DNA of 64,000 nucleotides. Source: Molossus alvarezi. Lineage: Eukaryota > Chordata > Mammalia > Chiroptera > Molossidae. Numbering within the stretch: position 1 is the stretch's first letter; each line of letters begins with the position of its first letter. The stretch covers positions 100,705,890 to 100,769,889 of the forward strand of contig CM073889.1 in NCBI GenBank assembly GCA_037176705.1, given 5' to 3'. Position numbers and translations under genes: made by a program. This document shows positions 54,699-64,000 of this stretch, piece after piece. A model generated the notes under the pieces. That model saw only the letters and a list, made by a program, of their open reading frames with translations. It ran no database searches and had not been told where the DNA came from.

Positions 54699-55164
54699 GC
54701 GGGGCCTGTTTCTGCACCCTCCTCGGCCTCGTAGCTTTCAAGGTGCTTAGGGTCAGAGAGTTTAGACTCTGACCCCAGGTTTGGGAGAAGCATAAACCCT
54801 CTGGCAGATTATTGCATGGGAATGGATAAAGCATTGGTAGGGCAAAGGACCAGAAGCGTTTAGTTCATGAAAGCAGATGGTACTGAGAAACGTACTGACT
54901 TAAATCTATGGGCATTAGTATTAAGGAGGCCACTAGTTGGCATGGTCTAACCTCGCATAGTATTTCGTGAAATAAGCTGGTCTTTATGTTATTTAAAATT
55001 GTGAGATCTGGAGGACAATGAAACTCATTGGGGAGTTAAAGGGGTCTTTAGAAAAAGTGAAATGTACTATTTTCATTTTCTCAGCAAAATTATGTGTTCC
55101 TAAAAAGAAAAAGCACAAATGAGCCTTAGCTTTATAGCTCAGCCCCCTCCCCTCAAGCAATTTA

Positions 55165-55205
55165 AAGGTGTCTGACATGCAATAGATGCTCAATAAATAT
55201 TTAGG
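55165..55205 (+). repeat. MIR/L2 3'-end fragment
   Basis: 'GTGTCTGACATGCAATAGAT' followed by 'GCTCAATAAATATTTAGG' is the standard MIR/L2 3' signature. Confidence 0.5.
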
Positions 55206-55561
55206 AATCAACAGAGTGGATAGTACTTAAAGGGGCATTTGGACCACACCCCAAACCCACCAAAAGCACCTTTGGAGATAAATAGAGAAAGTCAGGAACA
55301 TTGATTACATGATCATCTGCAGGCAAAGGGGTCCTGAAGACACGTATGCCGAGCAGTGCATAAACAACATGTTGTAGCACTGGGCAGAAGCTGACATTCT
55401 AAACGTTTCTTTGTAAAGCACATAGGCTGCAATTGTATACGTTCGTAATTTTGTAATAAAAATGTTGCTTATTGAAAAGGGCACTAACAGTGTATGTGTG
55501 TAACTTTCTAGAGAAGCAACTTGCAAAGATAGCAGCTGAGAAAGCCCTGGAGAAAATGAAT

Positions 55562-55677
55562 GAGGGGGAGGTTTGGATGTGGGTGATCCCATCAGCACAG
55601 AGGGGAAGGTTTGGGTGTGGGTGATCCCATCAGCACAGAGGGGAAGGTTTGGGTGTGAGTGATCCCATCAGCACAGG
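55562..55677. repeat. 38-bp minisatellite, 3 copies
   Basis: Unit GGTTTGGGTGTGGGTGATCC + CATCAGCACAGAGGGGAA repeats three times (GATCCC at 55585, 55623 and 55661) with very few changes, indicating recent origin. Confidence 0.92.
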
Positions 55678-56146
55678 CAGGGAGAGACAGAAGAGACAGA
55701 AATGAGATTTCTGAGGTGTCTGGGAAATGTATAACCTTAGAAAGGCTTAGAATACCAGATTAGAAGTCAGAAAACCTGATTCCTGCCTAGGACCCTGCCA
55801 CTCACTGGTTAAATAACTTGCACTAGTGGTGATTCTCACATTAGGAGAGCAGTTGGCAGGGTTTTAAAAGCTTTCTGGGCAAGTTTCCTGCTCTCTCGGG
55901 GTCCCATTCCCTCTCTCTGCTCTGGGCCTCACTAGAAGATCTTCACTTTTCAAGAGAGGCAAGGCAAGGCTCAAAGTGACAGAAAGGATTCACAGAAACA
56001 GAAAGCAAATGTCCTAACTCAAATTAAACTTCGAATGATGAAGACTCAAGACTTTAGGAAATCTGGTCAATGGTGCTAACACTCTGGGATGCGAGGCCAA
56101 GCACACTAGGGCAGGTAGGTTTAGTGGGTGTTTCAGGAGTTGAATC

Positions 56147-56154
56147 TGACGTCA
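56147..56154. promoter_or_regulatory. Full CRE palindrome TGACGTCA
   Basis: Exact CREB/ATF palindrome in single-copy DNA about 4 kb upstream of the SMAD7 ATG. Chance occurrence is possible. Confidence 0.35.
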
Positions 56155-57900
56155 CAGCTTGTCTGGGTGGAACATGTATACGCTTGCAGAGATATGTTCC
56201 CATATAGTGTAATTGTGGGTGTTTTAACTCAGGCGTCACCCCTATCTTGCCCTCTCTGCACGGCTTTCCTCCGTCATTTTACTACCCTAAGTAGACGATG
56301 GGAGGGATGCTGGGCAAGTAGCTACAGTGGTCGGCGCTGCTTTATGAGCTCCCTGGCATTCCCTGAATCAGTTAATGTCCCAAGGCTTCCTGAGAGCCAG
56401 CCCCACCCCGTCACATTCTTATTTCTTTCCTTTCCAAGAAAGAAGCTGGGCAGCAGAGGAACTCCTGGCTGGCTGGTGTGCCTAGAAAGGGAGTTCCTCT
56501 CCTTTCCACCGGCCTAAATGAGACCGACAAGCACCCTGTTTCAAACTATTCTGATCCTTCCAAAGGAAAAAAAAAAAAAAAAGTTTAGAAGTTCACCAAA
56601 CTATTGTGAATGAGTTTGATTCTAATCATTTGCTGGCAGAGAATATGGAATAAAATATCTCATTTGCAGTTGTTTATTTCCTGTTGTGGCTTCTATTTTC
56701 ATCTTCTAGTCACTTTGGTGATAGATATCAAACAGTAATCATGGTGCAGCCACAAGTCACAGAGACCGAAATAACTTGCAGCAGAGTTATGACAAACCAG
56801 GATGGAGTCAGCTCAAGACCTGGCTACTTAATCACTGGCCCCTGGCACCCGGATGACCGCGGGGGCTGCCACTTGACTGACCGCTGGCTAAGCATCTCGA
56901 GGAAAGAGGAAGCCGGAGGGAAATTTCTCCAAGGCCCCTGGTCTTGAGCACTCTGGTCCCCAGAGTGCTCAGGAAGTGGAGGACCAGCAGGTGAACTCTG
57001 CACCGTGACCAGGGGGAGTTTGACTTGACAGAGAAAGGAAGGCGAAAACAGGAATCTATAGAACTCACCACACCTACAAGCAACCCTAAGCACAAGTGAA
57101 AAAACAGCCCCGTCCAGAGCAGACAGGATTTTTCCTTTCAGTGCTTTCTCCTTCTCAGCAGTTCCTGGAAGAGAAGAGCAGAAAGTGGCCTGAAGTGCGT
57201 GTGAGTGTATGCTGGTGGGGCCGAGGACAAGGGGTGAGGGCAGGGATGAGGCAGGGATAAGGATTTCTCCTTGCAGAAGCCAAAAGAAAAAACAATTGAA
57301 GAGGCCAAAAAAGTATTGGAAAATATTGACATTTGTTGCACAACCGTCCCATGAAAAATGTGTGAGTGAGCCCTAAACCATCCTGAACTGGCAGCCATAC
57401 AAATGGAAGCAATGGTTCACGAAAGGAAGACGGTGTGAGTGAGGCCAATGTGACAATCGGCACGTCTTAGCTTATTTTAGTAGAACAAGAACATAAGTGA
57501 ATGAACGTGCATCTAATTCACAATCAAACAGAGATGCTATAAGCCCTGACTCATCAAATATTCTTGTATTACAGACATGCTGTCAGCTGAACCATAACAT
57601 TTGCCAGGTGGCTGTCCAGAGCGCTCAACTAGGCATTGGGGACTGGGGGAGGGGCAGGAGGAAAAGCATGTTGCTTATGGCAGACATATGAGAAAAATCC
57701 AAAAAAAAAGGTAAAGGTTGAGGACAACAGAGACATTCAAATATATAGTCACATGTGATGATGTTCCTTCCCAGGAAGGTCACTGACTGGCTAAAGGCAG
57801 AGCTGGGAGGGAAACATCACTGTATATGACTTTTTGTACCTTTTGAATTTTGCACCATTGAATGTGTTACTTACTCAAAGAATATACAGATTTAAAGATT

Positions 57901-58169
57901 TTTTTATTATTATTATTATTTTTTTTTTAATCCTCATCCGAGGACATTTTTCCATTTTTTGTTCAGGTAGAGTGGGAGGGAGAGAGAGGAACAGAGAGAG
58001 GGAGAGAAACATCGACATGAAAGGAACACATCGAGTGGCTGCCACCCGCACAACCGACCAGGGCCGGGGACAAACTGCAACCGAGGTACGTGCCCTTAGC
58101 GGGAACCAAACCCGGGTCTCTCAGGACCGCAGGCCGACGCTCTAACCGCTGAGCCAAACCGGCCAGGGC
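57901..58169 (-). mobile_element. Ves SINE (reverse)
   Basis: T-rich tail complement, 'TTAATCCTCATCCGAGGACA', AG-rich middle and head 'GCTGAGCCAAACCGGCCAGG'. Flanks TTTAAAGATT before and CTAAAGATTA after form a short target duplication. Confidence 0.95.
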
Positions 58170-58221
58170 TAAAGATTATTTTTTAAATCCCTGCCTGCTT
58201 TTCTCATTTCCTGAAATTTGC

Positions 58222-58424
58222 TCTTTTTTTTTTTTTTTTTAAATCCTCACCAGAGGACATGCTTAAAGAGAGGAAGGGAGACTGAGAGAGAGAAACATCG
58301 ATGTGAGAGAGATATCCATCGGTTGCCTTTTATACCGAGGATCAAACCTGCAACCACGAACCAAACCAGCAACCTTTGGATGCATGGGATGATGCTCCAA
58401 CCAACGGAGCCATTCCAGCCAGGC
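58222..58424 (-). mobile_element. Ves SINE (reverse), diverged
   Basis: T-run, 'AAATCCTCACCAGAGGACAT', AG-rich middle, 'GAAACATCGATGTGAGAGAG', and a decayed head ending 'GGAGCCATTCCAGCCAGGC'. Confidence 0.88.
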
Positions 58425-59116
58425 CTGAATTTTGTTCTTCCCATGTCCTTGTAGAAAGGGACAAGTTGGCCAGGTCCCATGTGAAGTGAGGCTGTAGACA
58501 GCTTCTCTCTGTGGGGCAGTTACTACAGGAAGGCGGATGACAACAGAGGCCAGTGTGTCATCCCAGACAGCAAGGGTGGAGGTTGCCTCGTCATGACCCT
58601 GGCAAGAGTCAGTGAGGAAACACGCCAGCCCTAATCAAAAGTCATGCTAGATATCAGCCAGGTGCAAGTCCTGACCCGGATGGACAGCCTCCTAAAGGAT
58701 GCCAGGGCCACAAAGACACAGGAAGGAGCCTGCCCACTCTCCCAAAAGGAGTTGCTTTCTGGAACAGAAATGTGTTCGCATGATTCCCAATCCATTTAGG
58801 CAGCACCAATTCAAGATGTGGTGCCAGGTACCAGGCAAGACACCTGGGGGGTATCAAGGTGATATTAAACAGCCTCTCAGGACCAGACCATGAAAACAGC
58901 CGCCCCTTCCAGATGCCATCCACACTAACCCTGGCAGGAGAATGGAGGCACTTGCTTGGGAGAAAATCAAGGGATTTATTCTATCTGGGAAGGGTCTCAA
59001 TGAGTTTCCCAAAGGAAGAAATATTTGGGGCTAGGTTAGCTGAGTTGACTACCCAGAAAAACAGGAAAGAAAGAAAAAAGTTGTAGTTTGCTGTCAAGTT
59101 CACGCTCTCTTCAAAA
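58425..59116. other. Upstream flank, single-copy
   Basis: No gene and no recognisable repeat. Confidence 0.45.
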
Positions 59117-59128
59117 TCCAAGCCGTGC

Positions 59129-59360
59129 CCAGCCGGTGTGGCTCAGTGGTTGAGGATCAACCCATGCACCAAGAGGTCGCTGGTTTGGTTCCCCGTCAGG
59201 GCACATGCCCAGGTTGTGGGCCTGATTCCCAGTGGGGGGCATGCAGGAGGCAGCCAATCGATGTTCTTTCTCATCCATGTTTCTATCTCTCTCTCCCTCT
59301 CCCTTCCTCTCTCTCTAAAAATCAATAAAGGAAAAAAATTTAAAAAAAACAACAAAAAAC
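59129..59360 (+). mobile_element. Ves SINE (forward)
   Basis: Head 'CCAGCCGGTGTGGCTCAGTG', 'GGGCACATGCCCAGGTTGTG', CT-rich middle and 'AAAAATCAATAAAGG' tail. Flanked by CCAAGCCGTGC at 59118-59128 and 59361-59371. Confidence 0.95.
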
Positions 59361-59491
59361 CCAAGCCGTGCTTGTCACTTAAATATATAACTTTATCTAC
59401 AACTGCTCAGCCTCAGGAAGTCAGTGAGGGAGGTGAGTCCCCTGCAATGCATGAGGGAGAGCCTCTAGCTCAGTAGGAGGTTTTCTTTTTA

Positions 59492-59696
59492 TGTATTATA
59501 TATATAGTAGAGAGAGAGAGGAAGGGAGAGAGAGAAACATGGATGTAAGAGAGAAACATTGATCATCTGCCTCCTGCACACCCCCTTCTGGGGATTGAGC
59601 CCGAAACCCAGGCATGTGCCCTGACAGGTTATCGAACTGGGACCTCTCAGTCCATGGGATGACGCTCAATCCACTGAGCCACACCAGCTGGGCTGA
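59492..59696 (-). mobile_element. Ves SINE (reverse)
   Basis: AG-rich middle, 'GAAACATGGATGTAAGAGAG', 'CCCAGGCATGTGCCCTGACA' and head 'CACTGAGCCACACCAGCTGG'. The flanks AGGTTTTCTTTTTA and AAGTTTTCTTTTTA form a near-perfect target duplication. Confidence 0.9.
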
Positions 59697-59710
59697 AGTT
59701 TTCTTTTTAG

Positions 59711-60077
59711 AAAGAAATTGCAGCAAAAACATTAGCTCATCTATAGTTACAGAGACGCTTCTGCTCAAATAACTAGGAAAATCTCCGTGACCTTCACTCC
59801 TCAAATCAACAATCAAGCCTCACTGTGTCAAACAGGTTCATGTCAGGAAACAGTCCCGTTTTAACACAAGTGGACAGAAAGTGCCTTCAGCAGTGACACT
59901 GGCCTGCATAGGTTCAGTGATGGGGGTGCTTAGATAAAGTGCTCAAATGCCAACAACGAAAATTATTCACCATTGCAGTATAGACAAAGACACACCCAGT
60001 TTGGATGATTCCCGTGGGCACTAAACAATGGATTTGAGAAACAGCGCAGCCAGGACATAAATATTGAGCCTAACTCA
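59711..60077. other. Upstream flank, single-copy
   Basis: No gene or repeat recognised. Confidence 0.45.
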
Positions 60078-60262
60078 GAGGCCCCCTCCTCTGGCTGACT
60101 CAGTTGGTTAGTGTCACTCTCATACGCAAGGTTAAGAGTTCAGTCCCAGGTCAGGGCACATAAAATAAACAACCAATGAATGCATAAATAAGTGGAACAA
60201 CAAGTTGATATTTCGCTCTCTCCCTTCCTCTTTCTTTAAAATCAATATATATATCCGAGTCA
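60078..60262 (+). mobile_element. tRNA-derived SINE, diverged Ves-like subtype (forward)
   Basis: 'CTGGCTGACTCAGTTGGTTA', 'AGAGTTCAGTCCCAGGTCAG' and 'GGGCACATAAAATAAACAAC' followed by 'GTGGAACAACAAGTTGAT' and a CT-rich part. The same layout recurs at 62647-62818, so these are two copies of one subtype. Confidence 0.8.
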
Positions 60263-60367
60263 CGGCACCAAATAAAAAAAATAAAATAAAAAAATAAAAT
60301 AAAATCAATATATATATATAAAGTCAATATGTATGTATGTATGTGTGTGTGTATATATATATCCATC
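60240..60367. repeat. Compound (TA)n / (AAAATA)n / (TATG)n tract
   Basis: Low-complexity AT-rich sequence following the SINE tail, with three kinds of short tandem repeat in succession. Confidence 0.85.
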
Positions 60368-60769
60368 CAGCCCTGGGAGGCCCCCTGAGGAGCCTGGTGA
60401 GTCCGTGCTGCAGGTAATTTCATTCTGGTCTCCCCACGCTCCAACAGATCCCAAGTTCCTGGTCATACTGGACTACTGAGTTAACCTTAGCTATTTTCTG
60501 ATTTTGTATCCTATTTTTATCTTTCCCATTCCCCTGCCAAAAGTCATTAAAGGATGATTTTGGTGCTCAGTTCTATCTACTAAGAGCAGGTTCGGATTTG
60601 AGTGACGAAACACCTGGTAATGGTGAATCAGAACTGGGCAGTCTGCAGGAGTGAATGCTTCGACTGTAGCAGAGGAGTCAGAGGTGACCACACACTCTGG
60701 CCCTGGCACGTTCTGGGACCCACCAAAAGGAGCCTGGCCCCATGAGTGATGGTCAAAGCATTCCTACTG

Positions 60770-61033
60770 CCCGGCTGGTGGGGCTCAGTGGTGGAGCGTC
60801 GACCCAGGAACCAAGAGGTCGCTGGTTCGATTCCTGGTCAGGGCACATGCCCAGGTTGTGGGCTAAATCCCCAGTGGGGATCATGTAGGAGGCGGCTAAT
60901 TGATGATCTCCCTAATCAGTGTTTCTATCTCTCTCCCTTCCTTTCTCTGTAAAATCAAGAAAGGAAAAAATACACACACACACACACACACACACACACG
61001 TACATATACTTCCCTTCTTCCTTAAAAAAAAAA
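60770..61033 (+). mobile_element. Ves SINE with 15-bp TSD and (CA)n tail (forward)
   Basis: Head 'CCCGGCTGGTGGGGCTCAGT', B box 'TGGTTCGATTCCTGGTCAGG', and a tail that has grown a (CA)n microsatellite at 60971-60999. AAAGCATTCCTACTG is perfect at 60755-60769 and 61034-61048. Confidence 0.95.
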
Positions 61034-61048
61034 AAAGCATTCCTACTG

Positions 61049-62646
61049 GTGAGGACCCGTGGAGTGGAAGAAATCCTCAGCCCAGTTTTAGTTTTAGGCT
61101 TAAAGATGCTTTTCCACCCTTCCTAGCTGAGAGGCCTTAGGAAAGCCCGTTTCCGTAGTCTGTCTGCCTTCCTCAAGCAACAAACACTGAATTAACAACG
61201 TCTTAAGTGTGCCAGACCCGCAGTGGGGCTCAGAAAACAAAGCCCTCGCCAGGGGTGGCTGGGAGTGCGGGGACCCTCAGCCGGCACAAGCACTATGTAA
61301 ACTAAGTGGTATACAGATGCTAATTACCATGATTCTCATGGATTTTGAGGCAGGAGCCTCCAGAAGACGATTTTGACTCACCCTCCCAGCCTAGGAAATG
61401 AATTTTTAGAGGCGTTAAGTGTCCAAGTGATAGGGTAATGAAGAAGGAAGCCACTTCTGTAGTGTCTGGGACTTGGTGTGGATTTTACTAGGACCGGCAT
61501 CAGAGATATGAGAGCAGCATTGGAGTTTAAAAACAAACACAGAAGCCTGGGAAATCTTTTTCTTAGACTGAGAGGGATAAGTAAGAACACGATTTTTTAA
61601 AAAGTGTTTCCAGTTCTTTTCTAGCATTACTATGAGTCATAAATATTCCCCTATGCCCTAGAAATACCTCCACTGGTAATTCTGACAAACAACGAGGAAG
61701 TGAGAGGTCCACCTTCCCCTTACCGGGAAGGGGAGAGTGGGCAGAGGCCACCCTGCCAAGTTCAGCCTTCATCCCCCTCACCCCATAAACATTTATTTTG
61801 AAGGCTTTCAAGGTCAGCAGAATGTGATCTTGTTTAGCATTGCTTGAATCTGGACGATAACGCTGCTAGAAGGGATTTTAAAGGTTACATAGTCCAGAGA
61901 TTCCTCATTCCCAGTCCAAACACCAGACTCCATCATCCACGGTCAAGTTTGCATCATGAACTGTTTTTTCTAATGCTAAATTATTTGGTAGTTTTAGTTT
62001 TCTTTTGACATTTTGTTGACTTTTGCGTAGACAATGCATGCAGGGTGGTTCACAATTCAAAGACTATAAAAGGGCATGAAGAAGAAGTAGGCTTCCTTCT
62101 ACCCTGCCCTCCCCATACACACACACCCCTCCTCTCTTAGGGGGCTGCCACCGTGACAGCCAGAGATACGGAAAAGGAATCAAGTTAAAAGTCTCGCCTC
62201 TGCTTTGAACTCTAGTCCCACACATCCACACGCCTATCTGACACCTCCCCTTGGACATCTCAAAGGCACCATAGGCTCATTAGGTCCCAAAAAGGGCATC
62301 TTCCTCCCAGAACATCCTTCTCTGGAGCTCTGCGATCATACAGCCCACCGCGCCTACCCAGTGCTGGGCGTCAGAAACCAAGGATCAGCCTGGACAGCAG
62401 CCTCGTTCAGGTCTAAACCAGCCTCCACATCCCGTCAGTCTACCTTCCAGACACCTCTCAGCCATGCCCTTCTCCCAGGTCCACCCACTGCCACCAGCCT
62501 CTCTCCTGGGTGGCGGAGGCACACAGTACCGTCCTCACCTCTGCTCTGTCTCACTCAGACCCACCAGCTCCCTCTGCCGAGGTCACTTTGAGCTGGTCCG
62601 ACTGCACCAGCACCCAACTCTCTTCCCACCACCCTTAGAGCAGAGT
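61049..62646. other. Upstream flank, single-copy
   Basis: No gene supported and no recent mobile element. In human the next gene upstream of SMAD7 is DYM (from memory); none of its exons is recognisable here. Confidence 0.5.
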
Positions 62647-62818
62647 CAGGCCCTGGCTGAGTTGCTCAGTTGGTTAGAGCATCATCCGGATATGCCAAGG
62701 TTGCGGGTTCGATCACCAGTCAGGGCACATACAAGAATCAAACAATGAGTGTGTAAGTGGAACAACAAATCCCTCTCTCTCCCTCTCAAATTGATCAATA
62801 AAAAATGTTTTAAATAGA
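62647..62818 (+). mobile_element. tRNA-derived SINE, Ves-like subtype (forward)
   Basis: 'GCCCTGGCTGAGTTGCTCAG', 'TGGTTAGAGCATCATCC', B box 'GCGGGTTCGATCACCAGTC', 'GGGCACATACAAGAATCAAAC', then 'GTGGAACAACAAATC' and a CT-rich tail. Confidence 0.88.
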
Positions 62819-62859
62819 AAAAGAACAAATTCTCTTCCTAGGCTTCCAAAGCCATGAGT

Positions 62860-63205
62860 GACCTGACATGCCCTCCCTCCCCTCATTGTCACCTCAGTAT
62901 CTTGCCCTCACCCCAGGGCCTTTGCACATGCTCTCTCTCAGCCTGAAATACACCTCTCTCCTCTCCTAAGGCTCCTCCAGGCTCCCAACTTTTGAGATTA
63001 GGTCACCCCATCCCCACCATTATGCACCCTCAGAGGCCCAGGCATCTCCCTTTTGTAGCCCTTGAAACTTTACATTGTACATCTACTTACAATTTCTAAG
63101 TTACTGTCTGTCCCTCCAGCCCCAGGCTGTCCACTCCGTGAGGGCAGGGAGTACGTGTCACAGAACATCGAGCACCTCGGCCAGAGTCAGAGGAGCACAT
63201 GCCTC
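62860..63205 (+). mobile_element. L2 LINE 3' end
   Basis: 'CAGGGCCTTTGCACATGCTC', 'GCTCCTCCAGGCTCCCAAC', 'ATTAGGTCACCCCATCC' and 'CTGTCCACTCCGTGAGGGCA' then 'GGGAGTACGTGTCAC' follow the L2 3' consensus. Ancient and mammal-wide. Confidence 0.7.
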
Positions 63206-64000
63206 TGACCAAGGACGAAGGACCACTTTATTCTGAGATGTCGTCCTTCCTAGTGCAGGAATTAATGTGCCCTATCTTTTATGAAATGGTGGTGATAATA
63301 GATGGTGTTTATTTACAGACTTTTTCAGCAAAATTAAATGTTAGCGATTGAATTGAGGGTTCTTTGATTCAAAACCCTAAAGATGACAAACTAATGCTTA
63401 CACCCCCAACAATATACACTCAGGTTGGCAGATGCCCTGGAGGAATCTCAATACCACACTGAGGGGAAAGGTGCTCAGAAGTCCAGGGGACTTAGTTGAA
63501 GCTCCCCTAATTACTTCCGATTCCTGTCATTCCCTCCCACCCCTTTCCTGTGAGGGTCTCCCCAGGCATTCTCTTGTGGGGCTCCTTGCAGATGGAGAGA
63601 AACCTCTCTGAGGTCACTCAGCTGGTTAGTAGCACTTCAAGTCCAGTCCGCATCCAGCCCTCGTCCACCCATCTCTACACCCAGGAAGGTGCAGTTGTCC
63701 CAAACATCTAAAAGGCAACAGAGCAAATATACAGGTAAAAGGGAACAGAAAGGAAAATCACCCCTGCTCTCTCTGACCCTGACTGTTTCCCACAGAGCAG
63801 GTGCTCTGCGGGTAAATGAATGAGCGGTCATTGACCTCTCTTCTGGGACTCAAACAGCCCTCATGACCTGTACCCTGCAGTTCACAGATCTGGTTTCACG
63901 GCCCCCAGGGTCCTGTCACCCCAGCTGCACTGTGTCCCAGGCAAGCAGCGACTTTTCCTCAGGCTCCTGCACCCCAACGGTGTGGCAAGCACCACTCCAG
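63206..64000. other. Upstream flank, window end
   Basis: Single-copy DNA with a reverse MIR-like core at about 63580-63660 ('GATGGAGAGAAACCTCTCTG', 'AGGTCACTCAGCTGGTTAG'). No gene supported. Confidence 0.45.

Larger units (their letters stand above)
53902..57900. other. Upstream flank of SMAD7, near part
   Basis: CpG-island shore to about 54.7 kb, then ordinary single-copy DNA. It holds the MORE palindrome at 54687-54698, a MIR end at 55165-55205, a 38-bp x 3 repeat at 55562-55677, a CRE palindrome at 56147-56154 and an A-run at 56567-56582. No gene supported. Confidence 0.6.

Noticed and set aside
51618..54772. Long open frames on the plus strand and other frames in the CpG island
   Set aside because: Stops are rare in GC-rich DNA. 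The peptides are Ala/Gly/Pro/Arg-rich without domains, and they mirror SMAD7 exon 1 or its promoter.
7971..62818. tRNA genes suggested by the A and B boxes of the many SINE heads
   Set aside because: They are tRNA-derived SINE heads with tails, target duplications and no cloverleaf that could be completed.

Overview
This window is mammalian nuclear DNA, almost certainly from a vespertilionid-type bat. It carries about 21 copies of the tRNA-derived Ves SINE: a tRNA-like head with A and B boxes, a CT-rich middle, and a tail reading CCTCRGGTGAGG or AATCAATAAA before an A-tail. It also carries one short hAT element of the SPIN type. Family names for repeats are from memory of the consensus sequences; no library search was run.

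The only protein-coding gene I can support is SMAD7, the inhibitory SMAD of the TGF-beta/BMP pathway, on the minus strand. Its four coding exons lie at 52124-51515, 50195-50142, 44753-44679 and 24193-23655. They join in frame (all three junctions are phase 1) into a 425-residue protein with an intact MH1-like region, PPPPY motif and MH2 domain. Introns are about 1.3, 5.4 and 20.5 kb. The 3' UTR runs to about 22216, and the promoter CpG island to about 54.7 kb, with the palindromic SMAD-binding element GTCTAGAC next to an E-box at 53885-53901.

Layout: 1-22215 is the flank downstream of SMAD7, with no gene, many Ves SINEs, L1, MIR and L2 remnants, the SPIN element and small tandem repeats. 22216-53.9 kb is the SMAD7 transcription unit, whose introns are strikingly poor in Ves SINEs (two, adjacent to each other). 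Intron 3 holds a Tigger-like DNA transposon, L1 fragments and a 1140-bp composite minisatellite. 53.9-64 kb is the upstream flank: CpG-island shore, a perfect POU-type MORE palindrome, a full CRE palindrome, a 38-bp x 3 repeat and another cluster of Ves SINEs.

The most interesting new-looking structure is the minisatellite at 24890-26029. It is exactly 24 units of 27 bp and 12 units of 41 bp. Every unit ends in a GACTG box and 30 of 36 carry CAGAC, the core SMAD-binding sequence, inside a gene that is itself a SMAD target. Other points of interest are a dimeric Ves insertion inside a single 17-bp target-site duplication, a Ves copy with 25 bp of extra sequence before its target duplication, two Ves insertions at the same spot, and a NAGNAG acceptor at SMAD7 exon 3.
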